DNA from: JBDZVM01 sp040255675
GTDB lineage: Bacteria; Actinomycetota; Actinomycetes; Acidothermales; Acidothermaceae
Length of the DNA stretch: 64,000 nt
NCBI GenBank assembly: GCA_040255675.1
Contig: JBDZVM010000009.1
Coordinates: forward strand, 50,467 to 114,466
Reading direction: 5' to 3'
Shown: piece after piece, positions 1-8,547 of the stretch
How the letters are laid out: each line of letters starts with the position of its first letter
Position numbering within the stretch: position 1 is the stretch's first letter
The notes under the pieces: model-generated
Told to the model about the DNA's origin: nothing
What the model saw: only the letters and a program-made list of their open reading frames with translations
The model's database searches: none
Translations under genes and position numbers: made by a program

Positions 1-1086
1 CTCGGCCATTGCGTGCGCGTGCGGCGTTGCGGCGGCCTCTCGGAATTGCGCCGAATGACTAGGGGTGCCACGCGGAGCGATCTGAACGTAGGGGTGGATT
101 GTCGGAGTCTTCAGGCTGACGTTGCCAATGTCTGACGAGCCTGCTGGGTCGTCTTCATCAGGGGGATCGACGTTGACCCCAGCTGCTTCCAGGTAGCGGG
201 TCAGGGTTGAAGCCATCGCGAGGTTGTTGCGGCGCTCGCTGTACATCGGAGCGGTATGGGTCAACTCGTAGCTGGTGCCGGTCGCGGTCGCGGCCGCGGC
301 CGCGCACGCCTGGAAGCGTTCGAGCAGATCGGCTGCCGATACCGTCGTCTGGTCACGCACGTAGAACTCGCCGCTCGTGTAGTCGGGCACGACGTTCGGT
401 GCGACGCCGCCGTGGCGGATGACGCCATGAATGCGCGCCTTGTCTGGTATGTGCTGGCGCAGGGCGTCGATGCCGACGAAGAGCTGGATCATTGCGGCAA
501 GCGCGTTACGGCCTTCGGCCGGGTTCTTGGCGGCGTGCGCGGCGACGCCCCGGAATTCGACACGCACGTGCGCTGCAGCGAGCGCGCGTCGAACCGCGAG
601 GGTGCGATCGGCCGGATGGAACATCAGTGCCGCGTCGACGCCGTCGAAGACGCCGGCGTTTAGCAGCTTGATCTTGCCACCACCGCCCTCCTCTCCGGGC
701 GTGCCGATGACCGCCAGCGTGCCGGAGTGATCCGGCGCGAGCCTTCGGAGGTGGGCGGCCGCGAGTACCGCGCCGGCACCGATCAGGTTGTGACCGCAGC
801 CGTGTCCGATGCCGGGCAACGCGTCGTATTCGGCAAGGATCGCGATCGTCGGGCCGCCGCCGAACGCTCGCGATCGGGCGCCAGACGTCGCGACAAACGC
901 CGTGCTCAGGCCACCGACTCCCAGTTCGACCGAGAAACCTTCGTCAGCGAGCCACCTGGTGAGCAGGCTCGCCGCGCGATGTTCCTCGAAGGCGGTCTCT
1001 GGGTTTGCGTGGATCTCCGCGCTCGTCGCACGAAATCGCGCTGCCATCTCTGAGCTCACTGCCGCGGCCAGCGCCGGTTCTGTCAT
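1..1086 (-). CDS. M20 family metallo-amidohydrolase (3' end cut by the window)
   Basis: The minus strand is open without a stop from an ATG at 1086 to the first base of the window (362 codons), so the C-terminus is missing. The protein reads as an M20 peptidase/amidohydrolase of the aminoacylase/AbgB-like kind, which hydrolyses N-acyl or peptide bonds using two metal ions. Visible motifs in order are an N-terminal helix with HANPETAFEEH, the metal-binding GIGHGCGHN, the catalytic GTPGEEGGGGK, HPADRT, the lid-domain AAHAAKNPAEGRNAL, and GSSDIGNVS near the truncation. Members usually have about 390-450 residues, so most of the enzyme is present. The gene diverges from thiD and I see no operon partner. 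The substrate cannot be told from the sequence. Confidence 0.88.
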   Translation of the reverse strand, partial: MTEPALAAAVSSEMAARFRATSAEIHANPETAFEEHRAASLLTRWLADEGFSVELGVGGLSTAFVATSGARSRAFGGGPTIAILAEYDALPGIGHGCGHNLIGAGAVLAAAHLRRLAPDHSGTLAVIGTPGEEGGGGKIKLLNAGVFDGVDAALMFHPADRTLAVRRALAAAHVRVEFRGVAAHAAKNPAEGRNALAAMIQLFVGIDALRQHIPDKARIHGVIRHGGVAPNVVPDYTSGEFYVRDQTTVSAADLLERFQACAAAAATATGTSYELTHTAPMYSERRNNLAMASTLTRYLEAAGVNVDPPDEDDPAGSSDIGNVSLKTPTIHPYVQIAPRGTPSHSAQFREAAATPHAHAMAE

Positions 1087-1259
1087 CGTGTCGGTGCTCC
1101 CTTTGGTGCTGCAGCTTCGGTCGTTTCGCGGCCGCGGTCGACCAAGGGTGCACGGCAGGCCCCGGTCTCGTCACGACCATTGACGCGGTGCGGTCAATCG
1201 GCGGTCGGTTGAGTCAGCTCCGGGCCGAGCCTGCCGGGGGAGGCTGCGACACTAGGAGT

Positions 1260-2048
1260 GTGACGTTGCCGCGGGTATTGACGATCGCCGGATCCGATTC
1301 CGGAGGTGGCGCCGGCATTCAAGCCGACCTCAAGACCATGCTGGCGTGCGGTGTGCACGGCATGAGCGTCGTCACCGCGGTCACCGCGCAGAACTCGGTC
1401 GGCGTGCAGGGTTACTGGGAGTTGCCCGAAGAGGCGGTCACCGCGCAACTCGACTCGGTGCTGGGCGACATCGGCGTCGACGCGGTGAAGACCGGCATGC
1501 TGGCGTCGTCCGCCTTGGTGTCGTTGGTGGCCCGCCGGCTACGCGACGTCGAGGCCCCGATCGTCGTCGACCCGGTCGGCGTCTCAAAGCACGGTGATTC
1601 TCTCCTCGCGCCCGACGCGGTCGACGCGGTTCGTCACGAACTGCTGCCGGTTGCCACGGTGGTCACGCCGAACCTGTACGAAGTCGCCCAGCTCACCGGC
1701 ATCGAGGTGGACGACGAAAAGCAACTGCCCAAGGCGGCCGAGGCCGTCTACGCGCTTGGGCCTCGCTGGGTTCTCGTGAAAGGCGGGCACCTGCCCGGCG
1801 AGGCCGTCGACTTGCTGTTCGACGGTTCGCGGACCTTCGAGTTTCGAAACGAACGCCTCGACAACCGGCACACTCACGGCACCGGTTGCACATTGGCGAG
1901 CGCGATCGCGAGCTATCTTGCCCGGGGCGTCGACGCGCCGGTCGCGGTAGCCGAGGCGAAGCGATATGTGAGCGGCGCGATCGAGCACGGCTTCGCGCTC
2001 GGGGCGGGTATCGGCCCTGTCGACCATGGCTGGCGGTCTCGCGCGTGA
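1260..2048 (+). CDS. thiD: Hydroxymethylpyrimidine/phosphomethylpyrimidine kinase ThiD
   Basis: ThiD carries out the two successive phosphorylations that make HMP diphosphate for thiamine synthesis. The ribokinase-like fold is shown by the N-terminal TIAGSDSGGGAGIQADLK, the central PIVVDPVGVSKHGDSLL, VTPNLYEVAQLTG and the anion-hole/catalytic HTHGTGCTLASAIA. The length of about 262 residues fits single-domain ThiD with no TenA or ThiE fusion. The start is uncertain: GTG 1260 lies too close to AGGAG at 1254-1258, whereas TTG 1266 would give 7-base spacing, so two residues may be lost. Its stop overlaps the GTG of the acetyltransferase by 4 bases. The upstream gap (1087-1259) contains ATTGAC/GTCAAT arms at 1181-1200 but no recognisable TPP riboswitch. 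Confidence 0.93.
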   Translation: MTLPRVLTIAGSDSGGGAGIQADLKTMLACGVHGMSVVTAVTAQNSVGVQGYWELPEEAVTAQLDSVLGDIGVDAVKTGMLASSALVSLVARRLRDVEAPIVVDPVGVSKHGDSLLAPDAVDAVRHELLPVATVVTPNLYEVAQLTGIEVDDEKQLPKAAEAVYALGPRWVLVKGGHLPGEAVDLLFDGSRTFEFRNERLDNRHTHGTGCTLASAIASYLARGVDAPVAVAEAKRYVSGAIEHGFALGAGIGPVDHGWRSRA

Positions 2049-2503
2049 GCGACATCACGTTTCGCGTCACGCCGTTCGACGCCCCCGAATCGCGACTGCT
2101 GATCGGCGAGGTGCAGGCCGAGTACGTCGAACGTTACGGGGGCCCCGACGAGACGCCCGTCGACCCGGCGGAATTCGCCCCGCCGCACGGCATCTTCGTC
2201 GTCGGCTGGGACATCTGCGAACTCGTCGCGTGCGGGGGAGTGCGCATCACCGCACCGGGAGTCGCCGAGCTGAAGCGCATGTACGTGCGGGCATCGGCGC
2301 GGCGTCGGGGCGTCGCGCGCACGCTGCTCGGTCGGCTCGAAGACGAGGCGCGGGGCTTGGGTGCTGGTTTGTTGCGGCTCGAGACCGGATCACGCCAGCC
2401 CGAGGCGATTGCGCTCTACGAATCGGCGGGTTACGCGGCCACCGAACCGTTCGGCCACTACGCGTGCGAGCCGGAGTCTCGGCACTTCGCCAAGGAGTTG
2501 TAG
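2045..2503 (+). CDS. GNAT family N-acetyltransferase
   Basis: A 152-residue single-domain acetyltransferase of the GNAT fold, expected to move an acetyl group from acetyl-CoA to an unknown amine. Motif A with the pyrophosphate-binding loop is visible as KRMYVRASARRRGVARTLL, followed by LRLETGSRQPEAIALYESAGY, a typical motif B. It starts at a GTG that overlaps the thiD stop (GTGA), so it is probably translated from the thiD message. Nothing shows the substrate, and a link to thiamine metabolism would be inference from position alone. It converges on rpmB. Confidence 0.85.
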   Translation: MSDITFRVTPFDAPESRLLIGEVQAEYVERYGGPDETPVDPAEFAPPHGIFVVGWDICELVACGGVRITAPGVAELKRMYVRASARRRGVARTLLGRLEDEARGLGAGLLRLETGSRQPEAIALYESAGYAATEPFGHYACEPESRHFAKEL

Positions 2504-2518
2504 GCGATCGTCATACGT

Positions 2519-2568
2519 GTCGCGCGCTAGCGCGCTGACCGTCGCATTCGTCGCGCGCTAGCGCGCGA
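2519..2568. repeat. Twin GC-rich palindromes between convergent genes
   Basis: The 16-mer GTCGCGCGCTAGCGCG occurs at 2519-2534 and again at 2550-2565, each centred on the self-complementary GCGCGCTAGCGCGC type core. The second copy contains the TAG stop of rpmB. The position between the convergent acetyltransferase and rpmB suggests bidirectional termination, but there is no T-tract, so this is inference. Confidence 0.6.
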
Positions 2569-2746
2569 CCTTGCCCGCCTTCAGGCACGACGTGCACACG
2601 TTCAGCCGCTTGCGGGTGCCGCGACCGATGACGGCGCGCACGGTCTGGATGTTGGGGTTCCAGCGGCGGCGGTTACGCCGATGCGAGTGGGAAACGGACA
2701 TGCCGAAGCCCGGACCCTTGCCGCAGACGTCGCAGACAGCAGCCAC
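2558..2746 (-). CDS. rpmB: 50S ribosomal protein L28, zinc-binding form
   Basis: A 62-residue L28 beginning with GTG, preceded by GGAG 8 bases upstream. The family pattern is clear: CDVCGKGPGFGMSVSHSHRR, RRRWNPNIQTVRA, and the C-terminal CTSCLKAGKVAR. The two CxxC pairs mark the zinc-binding (C+) form. In actinobacteria that form is commonly paired with a Zur-controlled cysteine-free paralogue elsewhere; none is in this window. The gene diverges from the FakA-like gene, as in many actinobacterial genomes. Confidence 0.97.
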   Translation of the reverse strand: MAAVCDVCGKGPGFGMSVSHSHRRNRRRWNPNIQTVRAVIGRGTRKRLNVCTSCLKAGKVAR

Positions 2747-2920
2747 GGGAGACACTCCAAGATCGCTAAGTGGGCATAGAAACTGCCCGCGCCGATGCAC
2801 AGGCAACCGGTCGAGAGTATCGGACCACAGGTCGGTCACGCCAACCGGGCCCCGCCGGCCGACCTGGCTAGCCTCGTTTGTGACAAGCCGACATTTTGAC
2901 ACGCCGAGATAGGAGGCCGA

Positions 2921-4495
2921 GTGCTGCAGGCTCTCGACGCTACCGCCGTGCGCCGCTGGTACCAGTGGGGCTTGGCCGCGCTCGACGCGAGCCGCGATGA
3001 GATCAACTCGCTCAACGTCTTTCCGGTACCCGATGCCGACACCGGCACGAACCTGCACCTCACGCTCGAGAGCGCGATCAAGCCGGACGACGAAGAGCTG
3101 CCGGCTTTCGACCATGCGCATCTTGCCGAGACTGCCCTGTCGATGGCCAGGCTCGCGCTACTCGGCGCTCGCGGCAGCTCGGGCGTGATCTTGAGCCAGC
3201 TGCTGCGCGGCGTGGCCGAGGTGCTGGCCGCGCAGCGCTTGCCGCCGCGTGGGCTCGGGCTCGCCCGCGCGCTGGAGCGCGCGGTCGAACTCGCCTACGC
3301 CGCCGTGTCTCAACCGGTCGAGGGAACCATGCTGACCGTCGCGCGGGCGGCCGCCACGGCCGCCCGCGCGACAGGCTCCGACGATCTGCCCACCGTGGTC
3401 GACGCGGCCGCCGCGGCCGCCCGCGACGCCCTCGCCGACACGCCGCGCCAACTCGACGTGCTCGGCCGGGCCGGCGTCGTCGATGCCGGCGGCAGGGGAG
3501 TCGTGGTGCTCCTCGACGTGCTGCAAGCCGTGGTGAACGAGCGGGCCCTTCCGATGATCCGACGTCCGGTCGCGCGGCCACGCCTCGAAGCCGTGTCCGA
3601 TGCCGGGGGTCCCGCGACGCAGACGCCGGCTTACGAAGTCATGTACCTGCTCGACGCGGCCGACGAACGCATACCCGCGTTGCGTGCCGATCTCGACCGC
3701 TTCGGCGATTCCGTCGTAGTTTCGGGCGGCGACGGGCTTTGGCACGTGCACGTGCACACCGACGACGCGAACGCCGTCGTCGACACGGCAGCGGCAATCG
3801 GGCGGCCGCACCGCGTGAAAGTCACGCCGCTGCGTTCTTTCGACGACGCCGATCATGAGGACGACGGTCCCGACAGCCACGCGGTTGTCGTCGTCATCGG
3901 TGACGGTTCGGCGTGGCGAGCGCTCCGCGCCGTATTCAACGACGCCGGCGCCTTCGTCGTCGAGGCGACACCAGACCTCGCCGACCGGTTGCTCGGTTTC
4001 GGTGCTCGGCGGCTCTTGCTGTTGGTCGACACGGCTTGCACGTCGTCCGCGCTTGAAGTCGCGAAATCTCTTCGAGGAAAGGGCGTTCAAACCCAGGTCG
4101 TGGCGGCGAAATCAGCCGTCCAAGTGCTTGCCGCGGTGGCCTTGCACGATCCTTACCGTTCACTCGCCGACGAAGCGGCGGCGATGACCGCCGCCGTGGT
4201 CGCCACCCGCTGTGCCTTTGTCCGCTCCGACGGTGACATCTTCGTCGGCGTCGCCGACGGTGACACGTTCGTCGGCGTCGCCGACGGTTCTGAGCCGGTG
4301 AGGAGCGGCGATCCTCTCGAGGTCGTGACGGCACTTCTCGACCGGCTACTTTCGGCTGACGCGGAGATCGTCACTGTCGTAGCCGCGCCGGCGTACTGTC
4401 GGCGCATCGCGGAGACGATGCGCGACGAGAAGCACCAACTCGACATCGCGACAATTCCAGCCGCCATCGACGAAATCTGGCTCGGAGTCGAGTGA
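2921..4495 (+). CDS. DAK2/DegV-type kinase-like protein (FakA/YloV family)
   Basis: 524 residues from a GTG with an ideal AGGAGG at 2911-2916. The N-terminus carries the DAK2 nucleotide-binding signature NVFPVPDADTGTNLHLT and LLGARGSSGVILSQ. The middle has GVVDAGGRGVVVLLDVL, and the C-terminal half contains the DegV-like GGDGLWHVHVHTDD region. In Firmicutes this family includes fatty acid kinase FakA, which works with a separate lipid-binding FakB. No FakB is adjacent here, so the substrate is unproven. A 27-bp tandem duplication at 4232-4285 repeats GDxFVGVAD. It overlaps recG (TGATG), the common actinobacterial arrangement. Confidence 0.88.
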   Translation: MLQALDATAVRRWYQWGLAALDASRDEINSLNVFPVPDADTGTNLHLTLESAIKPDDEELPAFDHAHLAETALSMARLALLGARGSSGVILSQLLRGVAEVLAAQRLPPRGLGLARALERAVELAYAAVSQPVEGTMLTVARAAATAARATGSDDLPTVVDAAAAAARDALADTPRQLDVLGRAGVVDAGGRGVVVLLDVLQAVVNERALPMIRRPVARPRLEAVSDAGGPATQTPAYEVMYLLDAADERIPALRADLDRFGDSVVVSGGDGLWHVHVHTDDANAVVDTAAAIGRPHRVKVTPLRSFDDADHEDDGPDSHAVVVVIGDGSAWRALRAVFNDAGAFVVEATPDLADRLLGFGARRLLLLVDTACTSSALEVAKSLRGKGVQTQVVAAKSAVQVLAAVALHDPYRSLADEAAAMTAAVVATRCAFVRSDGDIFVGVADGDTFVGVADGSEPVRSGDPLEVVTALLDRLLSADAEIVTVVAAPAYCRRIAETMRDEKHQLDIATIPAAIDEIWLGVE

Positions 4496-6666
4496 TGGCG
4501 AGGCTCGATACTCCGCTGTCGAAGATTCTCGGCGGCGCAAGCGCCGCTAAACTCGCGAAACATCTCGACCTGCGTACGGTCGACGACTTGTTGCGGCACT
4601 ATCCGCGCAGGTGGGCGAAGCGCGGTGAACTCACCGACCTTCGTCACCTCACCGCGGGCGAACACGTCACGATCTACGCGCGCATCGACGGCGTGCACAC
4701 CAGACGCATTCGTCCGAAGCTCACCCTGACGACCGTCGCCGTCACCGACGGCGTGACGACGCTGAGCCTTCCGTTCTTCAACTTGAAGCCGTTTCAGCTC
4801 AAGAACTTCGTGCCAGGCCGTGCCGCCTTTTTCGCCGGCAAGGTCGAGACCTTCCGGCGCAATTCGCAGCTCACTCATCCCGAAGTCGAGTTCATCGACG
4901 AGTTCGAGGGCCCTGATTCCGCTTTCGCCGCAGCTCTCGTGCCGATTTATCCGGCCACCAAAGAAGTCTCGACGATGACGATTCGCAAGGCCGTACAGGT
5001 CGCGCTCGACACGGTCGACTTACCCGACGATCCGGTCCCTGCCGAGACGCGCGAACGGCTAAGGCTCCTCGATTTCGCCGTCGCGCTCGAAGGAATTCAC
5101 CGGCCCAAGTCGTACGAACAACTTTCAGCGGCGCGCAAACGGCTGGCGTTCGACGAGGCGTTCATATTGCAAACCGCGATGGCTCTAAGAAGAGCCGATG
5201 ACGCCGCACTTCCGGCTACGCCGCGTCGTCCGGTCAAAGGCGGGTTGCTCGACGCCTTCGACGCCCGGTTGCCGTTCGAGCTCACCAGCGGGCAGCAAGC
5301 CGTTGGCGAGACCATCGAACACGAGCTGTCGCGCGACCATCCGATGCATCGGTTGTTGCAGGGCGAGGTGGGCTCGGGCAAAACCGTCGTCGCGTTACGG
5401 GCAATGTTGACCGTCGTCGACTCTGGCGGGCAAGCGGCGTTGCTAGCACCGACAGAAGTGCTTGCGCAGCAGCACTTTCGTTCTATTACCGCCATGCTTG
5501 GTCCACTTGCGATGCGCGGCCAACTCGGCGGTGCCGACAAGGCGACGACCGTGACTTTGCTCACTGGGGCGATGAGCCAAAGCGCCCGGCGCAAGGCGTT
5601 GCTCGATGCCGCCTCGGGCGAGGCGGGCATCGTCATCGGCACCCATGCGCTCCTGCAAGAACACGTTTCGTTCGCGGATTTAGGGTTAATCGTCGTCGAC
5701 GAGCAGCACAGGTTCGGCGTCGAGCAACGCGACGCTTTGCGTGAAAAGGCGCGCGACGATCGGCGTCCGCACGTTCTTGTCATGACCGCGACGCCTATCC
5801 CGCGCACGATCGCGATGACTGTTTACGGAGACCTCGACGTCTCAACGCTTGACGAATTGCCGAAAGGCCGCTCGCCGATCGATACGTATGTCGCGCCGGT
5901 ACTTGAGAAAGCCCGTTGGCGCGAACGCATTTGGCAGCGCGTGCGCGAAGAAGTCGAGGCGGGTCACCAGGCTTACGTCGTGTGCCCGCGCATCGGCGAC
6001 GACGAGCCGCCCGATGCCGAACTCGAAGAAGCCGAGGAGCCGGAAGACGAACGTCGTCCGCCGCTCGCCGTCCTCGACATCGGTCCGCAACTTGCCGACT
6101 ACGAATTGAAGGGTTTGCGAGTCGAAATTCTGCACGGTCGCATGCACCCTGACGCCAAAGACGCCGTCATGCGGGCGTTCGTCGCGGGCGAGATCGACGT
6201 GTTAGTCGCCACCACGGTCATCGAGGTCGGCGTCGACGTTCCCAACGCCACGGTCATGGTGATTTTGGACGCCGATCGCTTCGGCATCTCGCAACTGCAC
6301 CAACTTCGCGGCCGCATCGGCCGGGGTTCGGCGGCGAGCTTGTGCCTGCTCGTCACGGAAATGCCGCTCGGCACGCCGGCCCGCGATCGCCTCGACGCCT
6401 TGGCCAAAACCTCCGACGGCTTCGCGCTTTCCGAACTCGACCTCGAGCAGCGTCGCGAAGGCACGATCCTCGGTCAGCGCCAGCACGGCCGAAGTGACCT
6501 GAAGCTTCTCTCCCTCGTTAAGGACCGCGACATCATCGAGCATGCTCGTGCCGAGGCGGCAATGCTCATCGACGCAGACCCGTTGCTTTGTGAGCATCCG
6601 CTGCTGGCCGCGCCGGTCGAGCGGCTGCTGGCGAGCGAACGCGCCCAGTTCCTCGAAAAGGCCTGA
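4495..6666 (+). CDS. recG: ATP-dependent DNA helicase RecG
   Basis: A 723-residue superfamily 2 helicase that remodels stalled replication forks and branched DNA. Visible are the N-terminal wedge/OB region, Walker A GEVGSGKTVVALRA (near residue 291), LLAPTEVLAQQHF, the DEQH box in VVDEQHRFGVEQR, MTATPIPRTIA, LHGRMHPDAKDAVM, VATTVIEVGVDVPNATVM and QLRGRIGRG. An acidic stretch of about 20 residues (DDEPPDAELEE and following) interrupts the second helicase lobe, as is common in actinobacterial RecG. ATG 4495 shares its A with the upstream stop. A GTG three bases earlier is an alternative start. rsmD follows after 4 bases. Confidence 0.97.
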   Translation: MARLDTPLSKILGGASAAKLAKHLDLRTVDDLLRHYPRRWAKRGELTDLRHLTAGEHVTIYARIDGVHTRRIRPKLTLTTVAVTDGVTTLSLPFFNLKPFQLKNFVPGRAAFFAGKVETFRRNSQLTHPEVEFIDEFEGPDSAFAAALVPIYPATKEVSTMTIRKAVQVALDTVDLPDDPVPAETRERLRLLDFAVALEGIHRPKSYEQLSAARKRLAFDEAFILQTAMALRRADDAALPATPRRPVKGGLLDAFDARLPFELTSGQQAVGETIEHELSRDHPMHRLLQGEVGSGKTVVALRAMLTVVDSGGQAALLAPTEVLAQQHFRSITAMLGPLAMRGQLGGADKATTVTLLTGAMSQSARRKALLDAASGEAGIVIGTHALLQEHVSFADLGLIVVDEQHRFGVEQRDALREKARDDRRPHVLVMTATPIPRTIAMTVYGDLDVSTLDELPKGRSPIDTYVAPVLEKARWRERIWQRVREEVEAGHQAYVVCPRIGDDEPPDAELEEAEEPEDERRPPLAVLDIGPQLADYELKGLRVEILHGRMHPDAKDAVMRAFVAGEIDVLVATTVIEVGVDVPNATVMVILDADRFGISQLHQLRGRIGRGSAASLCLLVTEMPLGTPARDRLDALAKTSDGFALSELDLEQRREGTILGQRQHGRSDLKLLSLVKDRDIIEHARAEAAMLIDADPLLCEHPLLAAPVERLLASERAQFLEKA

Positions 6667-6670
6667 CGCC

Positions 6671-7243
6671 ATGACCCGCATCGTCGCCGGCAGGTTGGGC
6701 GGACGCCGATTGGCGGTGCCGGCGTCCGGCACCCGTCCGACGTCCGACATGGCGCGCGAGGGCCTGTTCTCGACCCTCACGTCGCTGCTCGGCGGCTTCG
6801 ACGGCGTCCGTTTTCTCGACCTGTACGCCGGTTCCGGCGCCGTCGGGCTTGAGGCGTGGTCGCGAGGCGCGGCCCGCGTGGTGTTCGTCGAGTCGTCGCG
6901 GCGGGCCCTGCTGACGCTGCGGCAAAACGTCGCCGACGCTCCCGGCGCCGAACCCGGCTCGCTCACGATCGTCGCGGGCAAGGCGGAAAGCCTAGGGCGC
7001 GAGGCCGCGGCGTCCGGTTTCGATGTGGTGTTCGCGGATCCGCCGTACGAGGTCGCGAGCGGCACGCTGGCCGACGTGCTCGACGGTTTGCGTCAACGAG
7101 GTCTCATCGAGCCGGGCACGGTCGTCGCGGTCGAGCGGGCGAGCCGCGACGCATGGAAGTGGCCAGAGCACGTCGAAGCGCTGCGCGCCAGACGCTATGG
7201 TGACGCCACGATCTGGTACGGCCGAGCGATCGATTCACCTTAG
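6671..7243 (+). CDS. rsmD: 16S rRNA (guanine(966)-N(2))-methyltransferase RsmD
   Basis: 190 residues of a Rossmann-fold SAM-dependent methyltransferase acting on G966 of 16S rRNA. MTRIVAGRLGGRRL at the start, the RPTSDMAREGLFSTL segment, the SAM-binding LDLYAGSGAVGLEAWSRGA and the catalytic DPPY (FADPPYEV) are all present. It lies 4 bases after recG and 11 bases before coaD, the usual rsmD-coaD pairing in bacteria. Confidence 0.96.
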   Translation: MTRIVAGRLGGRRLAVPASGTRPTSDMAREGLFSTLTSLLGGFDGVRFLDLYAGSGAVGLEAWSRGAARVVFVESSRRALLTLRQNVADAPGAEPGSLTIVAGKAESLGREAAASGFDVVFADPPYEVASGTLADVLDGLRQRGLIEPGTVVAVERASRDAWKWPEHVEALRARRYGDATIWYGRAIDSP

Positions 7244-7254
7244 GAGGCGTCGAA

Positions 7255-7770
7255 GTGCACAAGGCGGTGTGCCCGGGCTCGTTCGACCCCGTTACCAACG
7301 GCCACCTCGACATCGTGGCTCGCGCGTCGAAGCTGTACGACGAGGTTACGGTCGCGATCGGCCGAAACGACGCGAAGCGGTGCCTGTTCACCGTCGAGGA
7401 GCGCATCGAGATGGTGCGCGAAACGACCGCGCGGTACGGCAACGTGGTGGTCGAGGCGTTCGACGGCTTGCTGGTCGACTTTTGCAGGTCCCACGACATA
7501 CCGGTGATCGTCAAGGGCCTGCGGGCGGTGAGCGACTTCGACTACGAGTTGCAGATGGCGCAGATGAACCACGGCTTGGGCGGCGTCGAGACACTGTTTC
7601 TCTCCACGAACCCGCTCTACAGTTTCTTGTCGTCGAGTCTCGTCAAGGAGGTCGCCACGTACGGTGGGGATGTCTCCGGACTTGTGCCGGAGAGCGTGTT
7701 GCGCCGTTTGACGCAGCGCATCACGCAGAGGGGCAACAAGCCGGGGGGCAGCAAGCAGGGGTCCGACTAA
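7255..7770 (+). CDS. coaD: Phosphopantetheine adenylyltransferase CoaD
   Basis: 171 residues. This enzyme makes dephospho-CoA from 4'-phosphopantetheine and ATP, the penultimate step of CoA synthesis. The nucleotidyltransferase signature CPGSFDPVTNGHLDI (TNGH being the HxGH-like motif), KGLRAVSDFDYELQMAQMN and YSFLSSSLVKEVA are diagnostic. GTG 7255 is preceded by AGGAGG at 7242-7247, which includes the rsmD stop. The C-terminus is extended by a basic Gly-rich tail of about 15 residues. Confidence 0.97.
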   Translation: MHKAVCPGSFDPVTNGHLDIVARASKLYDEVTVAIGRNDAKRCLFTVEERIEMVRETTARYGNVVVEAFDGLLVDFCRSHDIPVIVKGLRAVSDFDYELQMAQMNHGLGGVETLFLSTNPLYSFLSSSLVKEVATYGGDVSGLVPESVLRRLTQRITQRGNKPGGSKQGSD

Positions 7771-7802
7771 GCTCGTTCGTCCACCGCCGGGAGATCGCCA
7801 TC

Positions 7803-8303
7803 GTGGAACTGAAAGACAAACTCGACGAGATCGTCGCGGCGATCGAATCGGCCCGGGCAATGCCGATGTCGGCGTCGTGCATCGTGAACCGCGGCCACAT
7901 CCTCGGCATGCTCGACGAACTGCGCGAGTTGATCCCGACTGAGATGCAACGCGCCGAGTCGCTGCTGCACGACCGCGAGGGCGTGGTCGAGGAGGGCCGC
8001 CGCGAGGCCGAGCGGATCATTGCGGAGGCGCGTGTCGAGCGGCAGCGCCTCGTGGGCGAGACGGAGGTGCACCAAGTGGCCGTCGCCGAGGCGACGAGGC
8101 TGCGCGAAGACGCCGAGAGTGAGGCACGCCGCATGCGCCAAGAGGTCGACGACTACGTCGACACCAAGCTCGCCAACTTCGAGATTGTATTGAACAAGAC
8201 GCTCGCGGCAGTGCTGCGCGGCCGCGACAAGTTGCACGGCCGGCACGAAATGGAGCAACTCGCGGGTGAGCCGCTGGACGACGAGCCACTGCCCGGCGCG
8301 TAG
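7803..8303 (+). CDS. Short DivIVA-like coiled-coil protein (SepIVA/Rv2927c family)
   Basis: 166 residues with an N-terminal segment LDEIVAAIESARAMPMSASC, then a long charged coiled coil rich in E, R and A, and a C-terminal DDYVDTKLANFEIVLNKTL block. This order matches the mycobacterial SepIVA (Rv2927c) family, septal DivIVA-like factors encoded next to yceD-rpmF-rnc-mutM. Those proteins are around 245 residues from memory, so the central coiled coil is shorter here. GTG 7803 has GGGAG 8-9 bases upstream. A TANNNT hexamer (TAAGCT, 7768-7773) overlapping the coaD stop could give it its own promoter. Role inferred: membrane-associated septal or envelope growth factor. Confidence 0.8.
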   Translation: MELKDKLDEIVAAIESARAMPMSASCIVNRGHILGMLDELRELIPTEMQRAESLLHDREGVVEEGRREAERIIAEARVERQRLVGETEVHQVAVAEATRLREDAESEARRMRQEVDDYVDTKLANFEIVLNKTLAAVLRGRDKLHGRHEMEQLAGEPLDDEPLPGA

Positions 8304-8345
8304 GCGGAGCCGGAGCGCTCGAGGGCGGCAGAGCGCGTGACTTCA

Positions 8346-8395
8346 TGATCACGAAGACTTTTACCCCGATAGGTGCCGAAAAGTCTTCGTGATCA
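8346..8395. repeat. 50-bp intergenic palindrome, copy 1
   Basis: Perfect 17-bp arms, TGATCACGAAGACTTTT at 8346-8362 and AAAAGTCTTCGTGATCA at 8379-8395, enclose a 16-base loop containing ACC..GGT. A nearly identical element is at 36654-36703. Here it lies between co-directional genes, 43 bp after the SepIVA-like gene. A terminator role is unlikely because the T-run is inside the stem. Confidence 0.85.
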
Positions 8396-8547
8396 CCGGA
8401 AGGGCACGGGCGTTCCGCAGGCTCGAATCGACGCCCGTCCCACCTGGAAGGTATCCTCGGACTCGGTTTCGTCTCCGGGCATCCGGTCGGCGGAAGCATC
8501 GACGTGTTCGATCACCATCTCGTCACGCGCGAAAGGAGTGCGAGACT

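Noticed and set aside
207..730. Several plus-strand open frames across the first kilobase
   Set aside because: They are antisense to the M20 amidohydrolase reading frame, which carries all the family motifs.
1087..1259. Possible TPP riboswitch before thiD
   Set aside because: The conserved THI-box elements (CUGAGA, ACCUGAUCUGG-like) are not present on the plus strand; only a short ATTGAC/GTCAAT repeat is seen.
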